A stretch of DNA of 64,000 nucleotides from Sipunculus nudus (lineage: Eukaryota; Annelida; Sipuncula; Golfingiida; Sipunculidae). Under the pieces are notes generated by a model. That model saw only the letters and a program-made list of their open reading frames with translations, searched no databases and was not told the origin of the DNA. The position numbers and the translations under genes were made by a program. The stretch lies in the NCBI GenBank assembly GCA_026874595.1, contig CM049308.1, positions 44,213,327 through 44,277,326 of the forward strand, written 5' to 3'. Position 1 is the stretch's first letter; each line of letters opens with the position of its first letter. Shown piece by piece: positions 9,639 to 21,082 of this stretch.

Positions 9639-12600
9639 TTTAAAATGTTCTAGTCTGAAACTTGCAGGTCCGAAATGTCCATTTTGCAATAATAATAATG
9701 ACTAAGGTAGATATGCAGGAATTAAGAGGATCAATATTAACTTTTAAAAATAAACCTCCATTCATACTCCCAAACTTTGCACAGGTTCGCATTAGGCCTG
9801 TAGGCCTTTTTTGTACGGGGTCATCAGTGCCTGTATCACACTGAGGGCTACAAAATACTTCTTCTCTGAAACCGTATGGCCAAAATGTTGAATATCGCAC
9901 AGAAATGATTCTAGGGTAGTGCTTTCTGAAGTTTGTACAAATGGTCTCTGTTCAGTGACTTTTGGCTAAGTTATGGGAAGCTGAATTTAGTCATATGCCA
10001 TACCAGCCTATTTTAGTTCAGTGGCTACAAAGATCTTCTCAAAAACAACTGGGCTAAATTCTTAAATCTCACACATTAATTATCCTTAGATGTTGATAAT
10101 TCAAGTTTGATCAAGTGGTTTTGGTTCACTGGTTTTTGGCTGGGTTACAGGAAGCTGAACTTAGCCAGTTTGCTGTATCTTCCTATATGAGTTATAAACT
10201 TGCGAAACGTTTTTCGACTGTTGCCACTGAAGCCAGTTTGTTAAATATTTTACAAGAATAATCCCTACAATAATTCTTATAATAATTGTTATTAAAGGTT
10301 CCACATGAATGATTTTTGGCTGAATTATGGAGATTGAATTGAGTCATTTTACCATATATGTTAGCTGTGTGATGCTGTTACATTTAGCCTGGCACCAGTT
10401 TATCAGCATCTGTTACATCATGCCACTTTACATTTAGATGTCAGGTTATATTTCGTTAATATTGACAAAGTTTTTTTAAAAGCTTTTAAAAAAATTAGAT
10501 TTCTGATTTAAGTTATTCATCATACCAGGCAATGGGATATTCATGGATATTCAGCTCTATGTGGCTATATAAATACAACTGTACATGGATTATAAATTAT
10601 TGGTACCCCTACTTAACTTAATTCAAGAATTTGCCATCAATGAGAAGCTCTAGGGAAGTTTAATGTATTGGCCTGATATTTTGACCTGTCTATGTGTCTT
10701 TGATGGTATTCTTATTTACAAGATAGGTGGTGCCACCTACATTGTCTTTTGCAGTACAGCGCCTGCTTATTTCTACAGAGGAATTTGATATATCAGCATA
10801 AAATTGGGCATGTTTATACATATCGGGTAGCTTTGTAGTGTACAAGACTGATGGCGCCACCTACAATAATTTTTGCATAGTGAATAGCCCTGCTTATTTC
10901 ACTGGAGGGGTTTGACATATCAGTCTGACATTGGGCATATGTATATATCTCTTCGTTGTATATAAGACTGGTGGTGCCAGCTACAATCATTGTATCCGCC
11001 AAAACAGAGTTTTGCGGATACTATGTTTTCAGTTGGAAGCCGCTGCTGCTGCGACCACCACTGCCGCATAGGTTTCCGGAGAACTCCGTAGTAACCACTG
11101 GGCTGAATTTTTTTAAATTCAGAGTTATGTTCTTGTCACATGTGAACTGCTGCGTCCTCATTTTTAGTTGACCTCTGACCTTTCCTCTCTGCCTAGCTTC
11201 CATTTGTGCGTTTGTTTCCAAACATTAACCCAATTATCTCGGGAACCGTTTGACCGATTAGGCTAAAAATGTACCCCTTGGATAGCTTAATATTATAACA
11301 TACACTAAAAATGGTGGCCCCACCTGCAACCATTTTTGCACAGCGTCCATCTGTTCATCTGCCTTGGGATAAAATCACTCATATCTCTGCATTGGTTGGA
11401 CTTATCCACCTGAAATTTGGCATGTGTATACATCCTGGACAGCTTTCTTGATTTTAAGACAGGTGGCGCCTCCTACATTCACATTAAAGCTGCAGACATC
11501 CAAGCTAATATCTCGGTAACTGTTTGACCAGTTGGGCCAAAATTTTGCATGTGTATAGATCTCCCATAGCTCTTTATCATACGCAAAAAAGGTGGCGCCA
11601 CCTGCAACCATTTTTGCACAGCGTCCATTTGTTTATCTGCCTTGGGATAAAATTATTCATCTCTCTGCAGTTGTTTGACTTATCCACCTGAAATTTTTCA
11701 GGTTTATACATCCTTGACAGCTTTCTTGATTTTATGACAGCTGGCGCCACCTACATTCACATTTACGCCGCATTTTGACCGATTGGGCAAAAGTTTTGCA
11801 TGTTTATAGCTCTAGCATAGCATTTTATCATACGCAAAACCGGTGGCGCTACCTGCAACCATTTTTGCACAGCGTCCGTCTGTTTTTTTGCCTTGGGATA
11901 AAATCACTTATATCTTAGCAGTGGTTTGACATATCTGCCTAAAATTTTGCAGGTTTATACATCTTGGATAGCTTTCTTGATTGTGAGGCAGGTGGCGCCA
12001 CCTACATTTATGTATAAGCTGCAGACATTAAGGCTTATATCTCAGGACTGGTTTGACATATCCCCCTGAAATTTTGCATGTGTATAGATCTCACATAGAA
12101 TTTGATCATACACAAAACTGGTGATGCTACCTGCAACCATTTTTACACAGCGTCCATTTGTTCATCTGCCTTGGGATAAAATTACTCTTGTCTCATCAGT
12201 GGTTTGACTTATCCACCTGAAATTTTGCAGGATTATGCATCCTTGACAGCTTTCTTGATTTTATGACAGGTGGCGCCACCTACATTCACATTTATGCTGC
12301 AGACATCCAAGCTCATATCTCGGGAACCATTTGACCAATTTGGCAAAAGTTTTGCATGTTTGTAGATCTCACATAGCTCTTTATCATACGCAAAACTGGT
12401 GGCACCACCTTCAACCATTTTTGCATGGCGTCCGTCTGTTTGTTTGCCATGGGATAAAATCACCTATATCTTGGCAGTGGTTTCACATATCTGCCTAAAA
12501 TTTTGCAGGTTTATACATTTTGGATAGCTTTCTTGATTTTATGACAGGTGGCACCACCTACATTCACATTTATGCTGTAGACATCCAAGCTCATATCTCG

Positions 12601-13460
12601 GGAAACATTTGACCAATTGGGCCAAAATTTTGCATTTTATAGATCTCACATAGCTCTTTATTATACGCAAAACTGGTGGCTCCACCTGCATTCATTTTTG
12701 CACAGCGTCCGTCTGTTGTTTTGCCGTGGGATAAAATCACTAATATCTTGGCAGTGGTTTGACATATCTGCCTAAAATTTTGCAGGTTTATACATCTTGG
12801 ATAGCTTTCTTGATTTTGTGGCAGGTGGTGCCACCTACATTTATGTATATGCTCCAGACATTCAGGCTTATATCTCAGGACTGTTTGACATATCCCCCTG
12901 AAATATTGCATGTGTATAGATCAGACATATCATTACATCATACACAAAACTGGTGGTGCCACCTGCAACCATTTTTGCACAGCATCCATTTGTTCATGCA
13001 TCTGCCTTGGGATAAAATTACACATATCTTGGCAGTGGTTTGACTTATCCACCTGAAATTTTGCAGGTTTATATATCCTTGACAGCTTTCTTGATTTTAT
13101 GACAGGTGGCACCACCTACATTCAAATTTATGCTGCAGACATCCAGGCTATTATTGAACACACCTCACTCTATTTCCCCTTGCCACTCAATCCATGCCTC
13201 ACTTCACCCGTCCCACTCTGATTTTGGCGGATACAGGTAGTCGCTTGTTGACTACTCGTATTCTAGTTTTTGTGTTGTGTGCACCCATGCCAGAATTTCA
13301 GCAGTGATGTTTGTTTAATTGTTTCTTCATCTAAGTGTTTAGAACTTGCATTGTTCATATACATGTTACACATGTTCTTGAAAAGTAATGGCCCAGCATT
13401 GAAGCATTATACCTGGTGTAATCTCATTGCACAGGTTTGCATTAGGCCTGTAGGCCTTGT
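9639..13460 (+). mobile_element. Family C segments around a nested D
   Basis: 9639-9808 is a C 3' end (GCACAGGTTCGC, AGGCCTGTAGGCC). It runs directly, through a shared GGCCTTTT, into C interior text TTGTACGGGGTCATCAG. C interior continues to 10990, with the block TGGTGCCACCTACA and the phrase GGCCTGATATTTTGACC. A D element then interrupts (10991-13267). C resumes at TTTTGTGTTGTGTGCACCC and ends at GCACAGGTTTGC, AGGCCTGTAGGCCTTG plus T (13460). Confidence 0.65.
10991..13267 (+). mobile_element. Family D element, copy 1, full termini
   Basis: The 5' end TGTATCCGCC forms a hairpin with GCGGATAC. The 3' end has GGCGGATACA, the hairpin arms GTAGTCG and TGACTAC, and ATTCTAG-like CTAG plus T. Between them lie about 15 core units of 130-150 bp, each bounded by GGTGGCGCCACC or a decayed form. 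It sits inside a C element: the flanks ACAATCAT and TTTTGTGTTG are contiguous in the unoccupied C at 29079-29100. No coding frame. Confidence 0.85.
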
Positions 13461-13915
13461 CTTAAATATGTTTAATCATGGAAAGTTTTCAGTGAACTGC
13501 TTGATGGGCTATAACAAGCTGTTATTAGTTAGATTGCTTTATTCACAATTTATGCCAAGGATCTGACCTTTGTTTATTATCTGGTAAACTCCCATGTTGT
13601 CTGGAACAGTGCGTTTGTTGTTAACATATCAATTCAAATGAAGCCGCTTGTTGTAAGACCCTGGCAAATAAGAAGAAGGTTTGATGACATAATGGTGAGG
13701 AGCAGGATCAAGATGTGAGAAGTCTAAAATTAGACTGTAATCAGTTTCAAATACTGTGACAGGTATCATTTTCTGTCCAAAGTTGTTAAAAAATATAAAT
13801 GGAAGGAAAAAATGTATCATTTACACCCTTTTGTCACTTTTTCCATCAAACATTTTGATCGCACAAATTTATTTTGCAGGATGCATTTTTCTCCATGGAA
13901 AATGAATGCTTTTTC

Positions 13916-14566
13916 CAAGACTGAAGTAGTCTATAGTCCGTTCCAGCACCCATGTCCACCTGTTTTTTCGCGTTTATCTCTACATAAGACAAACTTGCAA
14001 ATCAAAATTTGCTCCAATGGCATAAAAAGGCAAAAGCGTATTTTTTGGTACCTTACCTACTCAAAATATAAATATTATTCACTTTAAGGCCTGGTTGACA
14101 TATCTCATATATATCCGTGGTTCATGGCGTCCCTAATAAGTGGCCATTGTTTATCCTCCTTGTATAGAGTAATGTGACGTAACAGTGAAGCGCGTGCACG
14201 TGGAGAATACAAGTCTGGCTGTAAACAGGGGTCGGCAGCTCTTGATTATTGGTCCCATGAATATGGGCGCCTCTTTAGTATGTCACGTCTATTTTGACGT
14301 CATCACTAATCCCTGATATGCCGATTTTACAGATTAGTGGCACAGTGTCGCTATAGAATAGACTTGTTACTCATAAAATGGTTTTAAATTGTTTACAGGA
14401 AAATGACATAAGGTACGCTATTATTTCCATAATAGTTAATTACGCTTTTTCCTCTTTCTGCCCTAAGTTTAAAAAGTTTGGACTTTCTTTTATTATCAAA
14501 AAAAAATAATCACAAAAAAGCAGGTGGACAGGGGTGCTGGAACAGACTATAGTCACTTCAGTCTTG
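13916..14566. mobile_element. Inverted-repeat (MITE-like) element, about 650 bp
   Basis: The left arm from 13916 (CAAGACTGAAGT, CTATAGTCCGTTCCAGCACC, TGTCCACCTG) is matched in reverse complement by the right arm ending at 14566. The arms are about 56 bp with a few mismatches. Inside the outer 12 bp both arms meet at a TATA-centred palindrome (GACTATAGTC), so the element may have entered the middle of a palindromic target with a TA duplication. There is no transposase frame. The interior includes a TGACGTCA palindrome at 14295-14302. Confidence 0.65.
14295..14302. promoter_or_regulatory. CRE-like palindrome TGACGTCA
   Basis: This is a perfect match to the cAMP-response-element consensus bound by CREB/ATF proteins. 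CACGTCT and GACGTAAC variants lie within 130 bp. With no gene nearby to regulate, it may be coincidental. Confidence 0.15.
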
Positions 14567-15519
14567 ATTGAGACAAGGTTAAGATATGACTTTTATTTTA
14601 GGATTATGGGGAAACTTTTAGGTGCTAATTTAGGGGAAATTTCCTGCCACTAATTTCACGCCCTCAAAATCATCAAGTGTGGTAGGGAAAATAACTTGAC
14701 TTCCATAGCTTTTCAGGTGAGAATTGTTCATTCCTTCTGTTTTCTTAAGGAGAGCCCTAAAAATTCCATTGAGGCACTTAATATGAGAGGAGTGCTTATT
14801 ACGTCAAATATGGTTTGTGTATTTGTGGTATATGTGAAAACATTCAGTTATACTTGTCAGGCCATGTATATGAGTACTGATACCTGATCACTATGAGAAC
14901 AGTCACTGTTTAATCTTGGTTTACATGTGTCATATCATTGCTTACACTATGTTGAGGTCAAAGACCAGGGAGATGTAGTGCAGTTAAAACAGTCAAGTTC
15001 CTTATTTGATTGACAGTTTTCTGTAATGTCAATGTCTGATACTGACACAGGTATTGAGCAGGTGACCATCAAGCCAAGTTATTATCTTGGCACTCCAGTA
15101 TTTTCACCATTTAAGATGAGAATTAAAATATAAACTGGTTCATCTTTGAACTCTTGCTTCAGCTAGTTCTGAACTCTACTGGATTGCCATCTTCACTGTA
15201 AAAAATACACATCAATCTTGGTCTGATCTAATTAAGAATATTACCATCATGGATACATTTTGTGTGTCTCCGTGCACAATTTGATGGATAGTTTAATTGG
15301 AGGTTTTACCACATTATGTATTTTCAGAAGACACTTTTGAAGAAACACATGTCACATGGTTTTAGTAGGGCCAGAATAGTCAAGGTCAAGGTGAGTGACT
15401 GCTTTGTGGTTTGTAAGGAATCCATCAACTACACCTGTGGGCTATTAGCCTGCAAACATTTCCATGCTTCATCCATTTCTCATCCATCAAACTTTTGTAC
15501 ATGTTCACATATATAGCCT

Positions 15520-15756
15520 GGTTGGCACACCACAAATTTGGTATTATCCCCTTTGTTTTACATTTTATTTGCATTTGTAGCTTACATCACCAAATTTGAT
15601 GCAAATGTTGGTTATATGACTCACATTTTGGGATTGAGGTATTAGTTGCTCTACCTGTATACCTTTAAGAATCATCTTCTCCAAAGCCATATTGTTTAAT
15701 ATTTCACAGAAATGATCCCAGACAAGAGTTCTCTTGAGTTTGTTTCTGATATGGTG
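15520..15756 (+). mobile_element. Old family C core fragment
   Basis: It contains diverged C phrases: ATCACCAAATTTGATGC, GAGGTATTAG, ATATTTCACAGAAATGATCCC and AGTTTGTTTCTGAT. Both termini are lacking and it is more diverged than the other C copies, so it is probably an older insertion. It is cut by A-beta at 15757. Confidence 0.5.
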
Positions 15757-16391
15757 TTTTAGCACAGCTGACTATTAGTCATCTAAGGTATAGTCATGGC
15801 CCTTTCTCTGTAATCCAGCCGGCTCGCCATTAACAATGCATGTTTGAAACCGTAAGACCTGCGAATCCAAAATTTGACATAAAGTTAGATGTCCCTAAGT
15901 TCTCCTACCAAACCAAAAATTAGATCACTGTAACTTTATCCCTTCTAGAAATTATAGTGTCATATATGGCTTTCCTACCAATAGGAGAAATACCCTATTG
16001 ATGTTGAGTTCAAAAGGTCGGAGGTCACTGTCACAATACTAAATTGTTTTTAATGCTTGGGAACATATTTCAAGCTTAACTGTTCATTCAAAACCTTCAG
16101 TCTTTCACCTATATGCCTCATCTATTCATTACTCAGTTTGATTTAAACTTCATACTTATGGGTCTTTTTGCTTGAAGAAATAACTTATTGATTTTAGGGT
16201 CATTTGGTCAGGAGTTTTAAGGTTGCAGATCAAAGTTATTCACACATTGGTTGCCAAGTGATTACTCCAGTTTTAAGTGGTTAGTAGTTACCCATCACTC
16301 TAGAAAGAATCCAATTGATATGTGGGCAAAAGGCCAAGGTCATAGGTCAAGGATGTTCACAATAAAAACTTACTTTGTAGACCATCTCTAT
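15757..16391 (+). mobile_element. Family A-beta element, copy 2, 3' truncated
   Basis: It starts TTTTAGCACAGCTGACTATTAG, a mutated A terminus, and continues with the A-beta blocks AACCGTAAGACCTG, GTCATATATGGC, CCAATAGG and GGTTGCCAAGTGATTAC up to GACCATCTCTATTTTT. The (GTCY)n tract is almost gone. The copy is clearly older than the A-alpha copies. The 3' end is replaced by the segment at 16392. Confidence 0.65.
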
Positions 16392-16911
16392 TTTTAGCGA
16401 ACCTTGCGCTCTTTACACAGCGCTTTAACTATAGGCATACTTCCTATATGGTAAGCGCTGTTTGTTATGACCTCGTATCCTGAATTGCTATACCAGAGGG
16501 GAGCACTGTATTTTTGTCCAATCTGATGAGACCTTGTGCTGGAAGACAAGGCCAAGCGAGGAATACACGGAGCCAATCATGTTCATTTCATTTTGAGTGA
16601 CAGCTCATCGCCCCGGTAACCGTATGAATAGGCCACAGGCTCAAAGAGAATTGCCGCAGACATGGCTTACTTAGGGCCTTTGGCACATAGGATGCCCGGT
16701 TGGTGAGCTGTTATTCAAACGAAATGTAACAACAAAGGCTGCATGCACACCTAGCTGTGTGGTTTCAGTTCTGCAGACACCAGACCCATGGCTATGCTAA
16801 CACAGTCATACTGTCGTAATTGAATCGGTCGTTTATGCGAAAATGCAGAGGGAGCAATTAAAATTTGAACGTAAACTTATCTTCAAAGACAGGATGCCTG
16901 TCGCGTGTTTG
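16392..16911. other. Unassigned segment with a strong hairpin
   Basis: It begins TTTTTAGCGAACCTTGCGCTC, resembling a C-type start, but continues differently from every other copy. It holds a 45-nt hairpin (16417-16461). The remainder, through GCATGCACACC and TCGTAATTGAATCGG, has no similarity in the window and no frame over 60 codons that I recognise. It could be the 5' part of a further element family or host sequence. Confidence 0.35.
16417..16461. other. 45-nt hairpin
   Basis: The arms ACAGCGCTT (16417-16425) and AAGCGCTGT (16453-16461) are perfectly complementary. Inside them CTATAGG partly pairs with CCTATAT. It lies about 20 bp from a TTTTTAGCGAACC start, the position where families A, B and D carry their 5' hairpins. 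Confidence 0.45.
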
Positions 16912-17138
16912 TTTTTAGCTCAGCTGACTATAAGTCATCTGAGCTATAGTCATGGTCCATTGTCGGTCGTCCGTCCGTCTGTCCGTCCGCCTGTCTGTTA
17001 ATGTGGCACATTTTGAAACCGTAAGACCTAGGAATCCAAAATTCAGCATAATGTTGGGATGTCCCTAAGATCTCCTACCAAGCTGAAAACTGGGTCTTTT
17101 CGACTTCTTTCCTTTGAGTAATTAAGGAAAAACCTCAA
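16912..17138 (+). mobile_element. Family A-alpha, 5' part only
   Basis: It begins TTTTTAGCTCAGCTGAC with the 5' hairpin and the (GTCC/GTCT) tract, and runs as far as GGAAAAACCTCAAT. A second, complete A-alpha 5' end starts there in the same orientation. The rest of this copy is not found after the second one ends at 20759. It may be a partial head-to-tail unit or an insertion followed by a deletion. Confidence 0.75.
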
Positions 17139-17775
17139 TTTTTAGCTCAGCTGACTATAAGTCATCTGAGCTATAGTCGGGGTCCATTGTCCGTCGTCCG
17201 TCCATCTGTCTTGCCGTCCGTCCATCCGTAGATGTGGCACGTTTTGAAACCTTAAGACCTAGGAATCCAAAATTCAGCATAATGTTAGATGTCCCCAAGA
17301 TCTCCTACCAAGCCGAAAACTGGGTCTTTGCGACTTCGTTTCTTTGAGAAATTAAGGAAAAACCTCAATTTTTTTATTAAAATCCTATTTTCACTCTTCA
17401 GGACTGCCTAATATCAAAACCACTCATCTGTTTTTCCTCATATTTACCAGAAATATTCCTCTATATAGTTCCTATGTACATGCCAGAAATTAAGTCTGTA
17501 TAGTATAAATTCTTTAAGTTATGGGCCCAAACATAATGGACTTTGTAAAAAATCAGGAAAAATAATAACTCACTGAACATGAAAAATTTTGAAACTAGAG
17601 CCTCTTTTGTCAAGTATATAGCTATGTTTAATTAAGATTCAATTGTTTACCCAAAATTAGATCTGAATTTTGTAAATTTTTTAAGTTATTAGCATAAAAA
17701 AAAAATCAGTATCTTAAATTTTGCCCAACTTTGACCATGGCACGTTTTTTTCCTGTAAGCACCATTGATTTAATT

Positions 17776-17805
17776 GTATCCGCCAAAACAGAGTTTTGCG
17801 GATAC
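17776..17805 (+). other. 5' terminal hairpin of family D
   Basis: The arms GTATCCGC and GCGGATAC continue as AAAAC/GTTTT around AGA, with one unpaired base. The same GTATCCGCC reappears inverted near the 3' end, so one short word is used for the hairpin and for the subterminal inverted repeat. Confidence 0.85.
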
Positions 17806-19469
17806 TATGTTTTCAGCTGCACGCCGCCGCCGCCGCGGCATAGGTGTCCGGAGAACTCCTCTGTAACCGCTGGGCGGAATTTTACGAAACCTGGGATTAT
17901 GTTCGGGTCACATGTGAACTGCTGCGCCCCGATTTTGTTTTGACCTCTGACCTTTCCTCTGCGCTCTGCGTCCGTTTGTGCGTCTGTTTCCACACATAAA
18001 CCCACATATCTCGGGAACCGTTTGACCGATCAGGAAAATTTTTTTACACAAATGTAGCCCTTGGAGAGCTTTACAACATACACAAAAAATGGTGGCGCCA
18101 CCTGCAACCATGTTAGCACAGTGTCCATCTGTTCATCTGCCTTGGGTTAAAATCACTCATATCTCTGCAGTGACTAGACTAATTCACCTGAAATTCGGCA
18201 TGCGTAAACATCCTGGATAGCTTTTCTGATTTTATGACAGGTGGCGCCACCTACATTCACGTTTACGCTGCAGACATCCAAGCTCATATCTCAGGAACTG
18301 TTTGACCGATCAGGAAAATTTTTTGGCACAAATGTAGCCCTTGGAGAGCTTTATAACATACACAAAAAATAGTGGCGCCACCTGCAACCATGTTTGCACA
18401 GTGTCCATCTGTTGGTCTGCCTTGGGTTAAAATCACTCATATCTGTGCAGTGACTTGACTAATTCACCTGAAATTCGGCATGCGTACACATCCTGGATAG
18501 CTTTTCTGATTTTATGACAGGTGGCGCCACCTACATTCACGTTTACGCTGCGGACATCCAAGCTCATATCTCGGGAACTGTTTGACCGATCAGAAAATTT
18601 TTTTTGCACAAATATAGCCCTTGGAGAGCTTTATAACATACACAAAAAATGGTGGCGCCACCTGCAACCATGTTTGCACAGTGTCCATCTGTTCGTCTGC
18701 CTTAGGTTAAAATCACTCATATCTCTGAAGTGACTAGACTAATTCACCTGAAATTCTGCATGCGTAAACATCCTGGATAGCTTTTCTGATTTTATGACAG
18801 GTGGCGCCACCTACATTCATGTTTACACTGCAGACATCCAAGCTCATATCTCGGGAACTGTTTGACCGATTGGGCCAAAATTTTGCATGTGTATAGATCT
18901 CACATAGCTCTTCATCATACGCAAAACTGGTGGCGCCACCTGCAGCCATTTTTGCACAGCTCCTGTCTGTTTGTCTGCCATGGGATAAAATCACTCATAT
19001 CTCGGCAGTGGTTTGACATATCTGCCTAAAATTTTGCAGGTTTATACATCCCCGACAGCTCTCTTGATTTTATGACAGGTGGCGCCACCTGCATTCTAGT
19101 TTATGCAGCAGACATCCAAGCTCATATCTTGGGAACCGTTTGACCGATTGGGCCAAAGTTTTGCATGTGTATAGTTCTCACATAGCTCTTTATTATATGC
19201 AAAACTGGTGGCGTCACCTGCAACCATTTTTGCTCAGCGTCCATCTGTTTGTCTGCCACGGGCTAAAATCACTCATATACATGTAGTGGTTTGACTTATC
19301 TGCCTTAAATTTTGCATATGTATACAACTTGGACGGCTTTCTGGATTTTGTGGTATGGGGGGCAACCTACATACACAATTTGGCTGCAGACTTCCATGCT
19401 AATATGCAACACTCAATTTTCCCTTGCCACTCAATCCATGCCTCACTTCACCTGTTCCACTCTGATTTA

Positions 19470-19511
19470 GGCGGATACACGTAGTCGCTTGTCGACTACC
19501 CTTATTCTAGT
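19470..19511 (+). other. 3' terminal signal of family D
   Basis: GGCGGATACA is the reverse complement of the 5' end. A hairpin follows, with arms GTAGTCG and CGACTAC and loop CTTGT. After seven bases comes CTAG, then the T-run of the host. CTAG fits the CTRR rule of Helitron ends. Confidence 0.8.
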
Positions 19512-19754
19512 TTTCACAGCATGTAAACAAAAATATTAAGTTTGTCTAATTCTGAAATTTGAAAATAAAAGCTTGAAAATTAAGCTAGTTATTGATTTTT
19601 TTTTCTGTAGTCACTTGCTTTGATTACAGATGCAGGGTCCCACTCCAGGTCACTGGAAGTCAGCTATGCCAGGGTTTCTGATTTGTTACAGTCACTGGGG
19701 GAGATCCCCTGCTGGGACAGGTGTACAGTTATTCTCATATCACCACCCCAATCA

Positions 19755-19768
19755 CCCCCCCCCCCCCC
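19755..19768 (+). repeat. Poly-C tract, C14
   Basis: This homopolymer follows the block GGGAGATCCCCTGCTG in A-alpha. The homologous tracts elsewhere are C14 (41039), C19 (45998), C14 (50268) and C17 (54663), so the tract is a conserved, length-variable part of the element. Confidence 0.85.
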
Positions 19769-21082
19769 AAACCCAACCCACCAAGTGTTATGCAGTAATT
19801 GTTATTGTTTTCACTGTATCTCCTTAATTGTAATGCTGTTTCCTCTCTGATATGCAAAAACTTTCCTTGAAAAAGTAATTCAAGGTGTAATCCAGAAGAT
19901 GCAATGTTGCATTTTTAAAGAAATCAATTTTCTTTTAAATGATTTTATCAAATATAAATGAACCCATCAGTATGCTTAAATTTATAAAATATGAAGCACA
20001 TTATGGATAAATAAAGACACAATTAAAAATTGTGAAATCTAAATCAAGTATTATTTTTAGATATTTTTTGTTGAGCAAATTTAAAAGATATATTTTTGTG
20101 GTAAAAAATAAATAAACATTTGTATGCATGATGTGGTGTTATCTGACAAGATTGAGATTTATGATGATGCAATTTAGAATTATGAATCAACTTTTATATT
20201 CAGATATATTTGGATATATTGGAAATGTATAGAAATATAAACTTAAATTTAAAAAAAAATTGATGTGAATAAAAAAATGAGGATTTAATACAAACATTTG
20301 TTCATTATTTTCCTGCCTCAGCAGAATTTGAGATCAGGCTTTGTTTGCCCTGTTTTATGTTGTTTATTAGTTATATTTCAACTGTATACATTTCATAAAA
20401 AAAATACATATATATTTAATAATATATATTATACAAAAAAATAGATTCAATTGAACAAATGTGCAAACTGCTGAAATATCAACAGTTAATCAAAAAGCCA
20501 ACCAAATGATCATGGTAATAGTACAGACCATTTGTTCACAAACTGCTCACATGCTTCAGTTTCAACATAAGAAACACATGTTGAGGTCACAAAATATTAT
20601 TTGCAACCATTTCTTGCTCATCAATACAAACCAATCATATAAACTAACCATGGCCTTTATTACTTCTTCCTCTTACACCTTATCTCCATTTGTTATTATT
20701 TTAGATTTTTACCTTCAAGGTCAACTTCAGCTGAGCACAGTGACCCATTGGTCCCTTGTTTGGCATCTGGTTGGCTGCTTTTCACATCATACGCACGTTT
20801 TGTTCAGCGGACAATGATCCGCCAACTGGTGGCTAAATATATCATTAATGGTCAAAGCTGACAGCGTGAAAATCAGTCACTTCTTTAGAAGCATAAGATT
20901 TCCGCTGCCTCGGGAGCGTAAGCTAACCTGTGAGCTTATGTGATGGTGTGGCGTCGTCTGTCGTATGTCGTGCGTCGTCTGTACGTTAACCATAGCTATC
21001 TCAAAAATGGCAGGAGCTAGCATCACCAAATTTTTTGTAAATAATCAGTCATCCAAAAAACTATATCAGATTTTGTTTATTT

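Larger units (their letters stand above)
13461..15519. other. Low-repeat stretch without a recognised gene
   Basis: About 2 kb with little similarity to families A-D. The longest frames are 91 codons (13812-14087) and 66 codons (15316-15516) on the plus strand, and none resembles a known domain. It contains an inverted-repeat element (13916-14566). If the window holds host single-copy sequence, such as intron or intergenic DNA, this is one of the best candidates, with 4530-5637 and 58899-59676. Confidence 0.45.
17775..19511 (+). mobile_element. Family D element, copy 2, best preserved
   Basis: Both termini are intact: hairpin 17776-17805, and 3' GGCGGATACA (19470-19479), hairpin 19481-19499, CTAG plus T. 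The core is an array of about 140-bp monomers paired into a 280-bp unit. GGTGGCGCCACC or a one-base variant occurs at 18091, 18240, 18371, 18520, 18651, 18800, 18929 and 19078, spaced alternately about 149 and 131 bp. It is nested in A-alpha. The undisturbed site at 40782 shows that the insertion added only two T residues beyond the element. Confidence 0.9.
17139..20759 (+). mobile_element. Family A-alpha element, copy 2, with nested D
   Basis: The 5' hairpin and GTCY tract are at 17141-17230. The A-alpha body includes GACTGCCTAATATCAAAACC and GACCATGGCACG. A D insertion follows (17775-19511). The body then resumes at TTTTCACAGCATG, with the block GGGTCCCACTCCAGGTCAC, a C14 tract and an AT-rich stretch. 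The 3' end has CAGCTGAGC, GACCCATTGGTC and CCTTG plus T. Without D it is close to 1.9 kb, the length of the copies at 40154 and 45093. No coding frame is shared intact by all copies. Confidence 0.85.
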
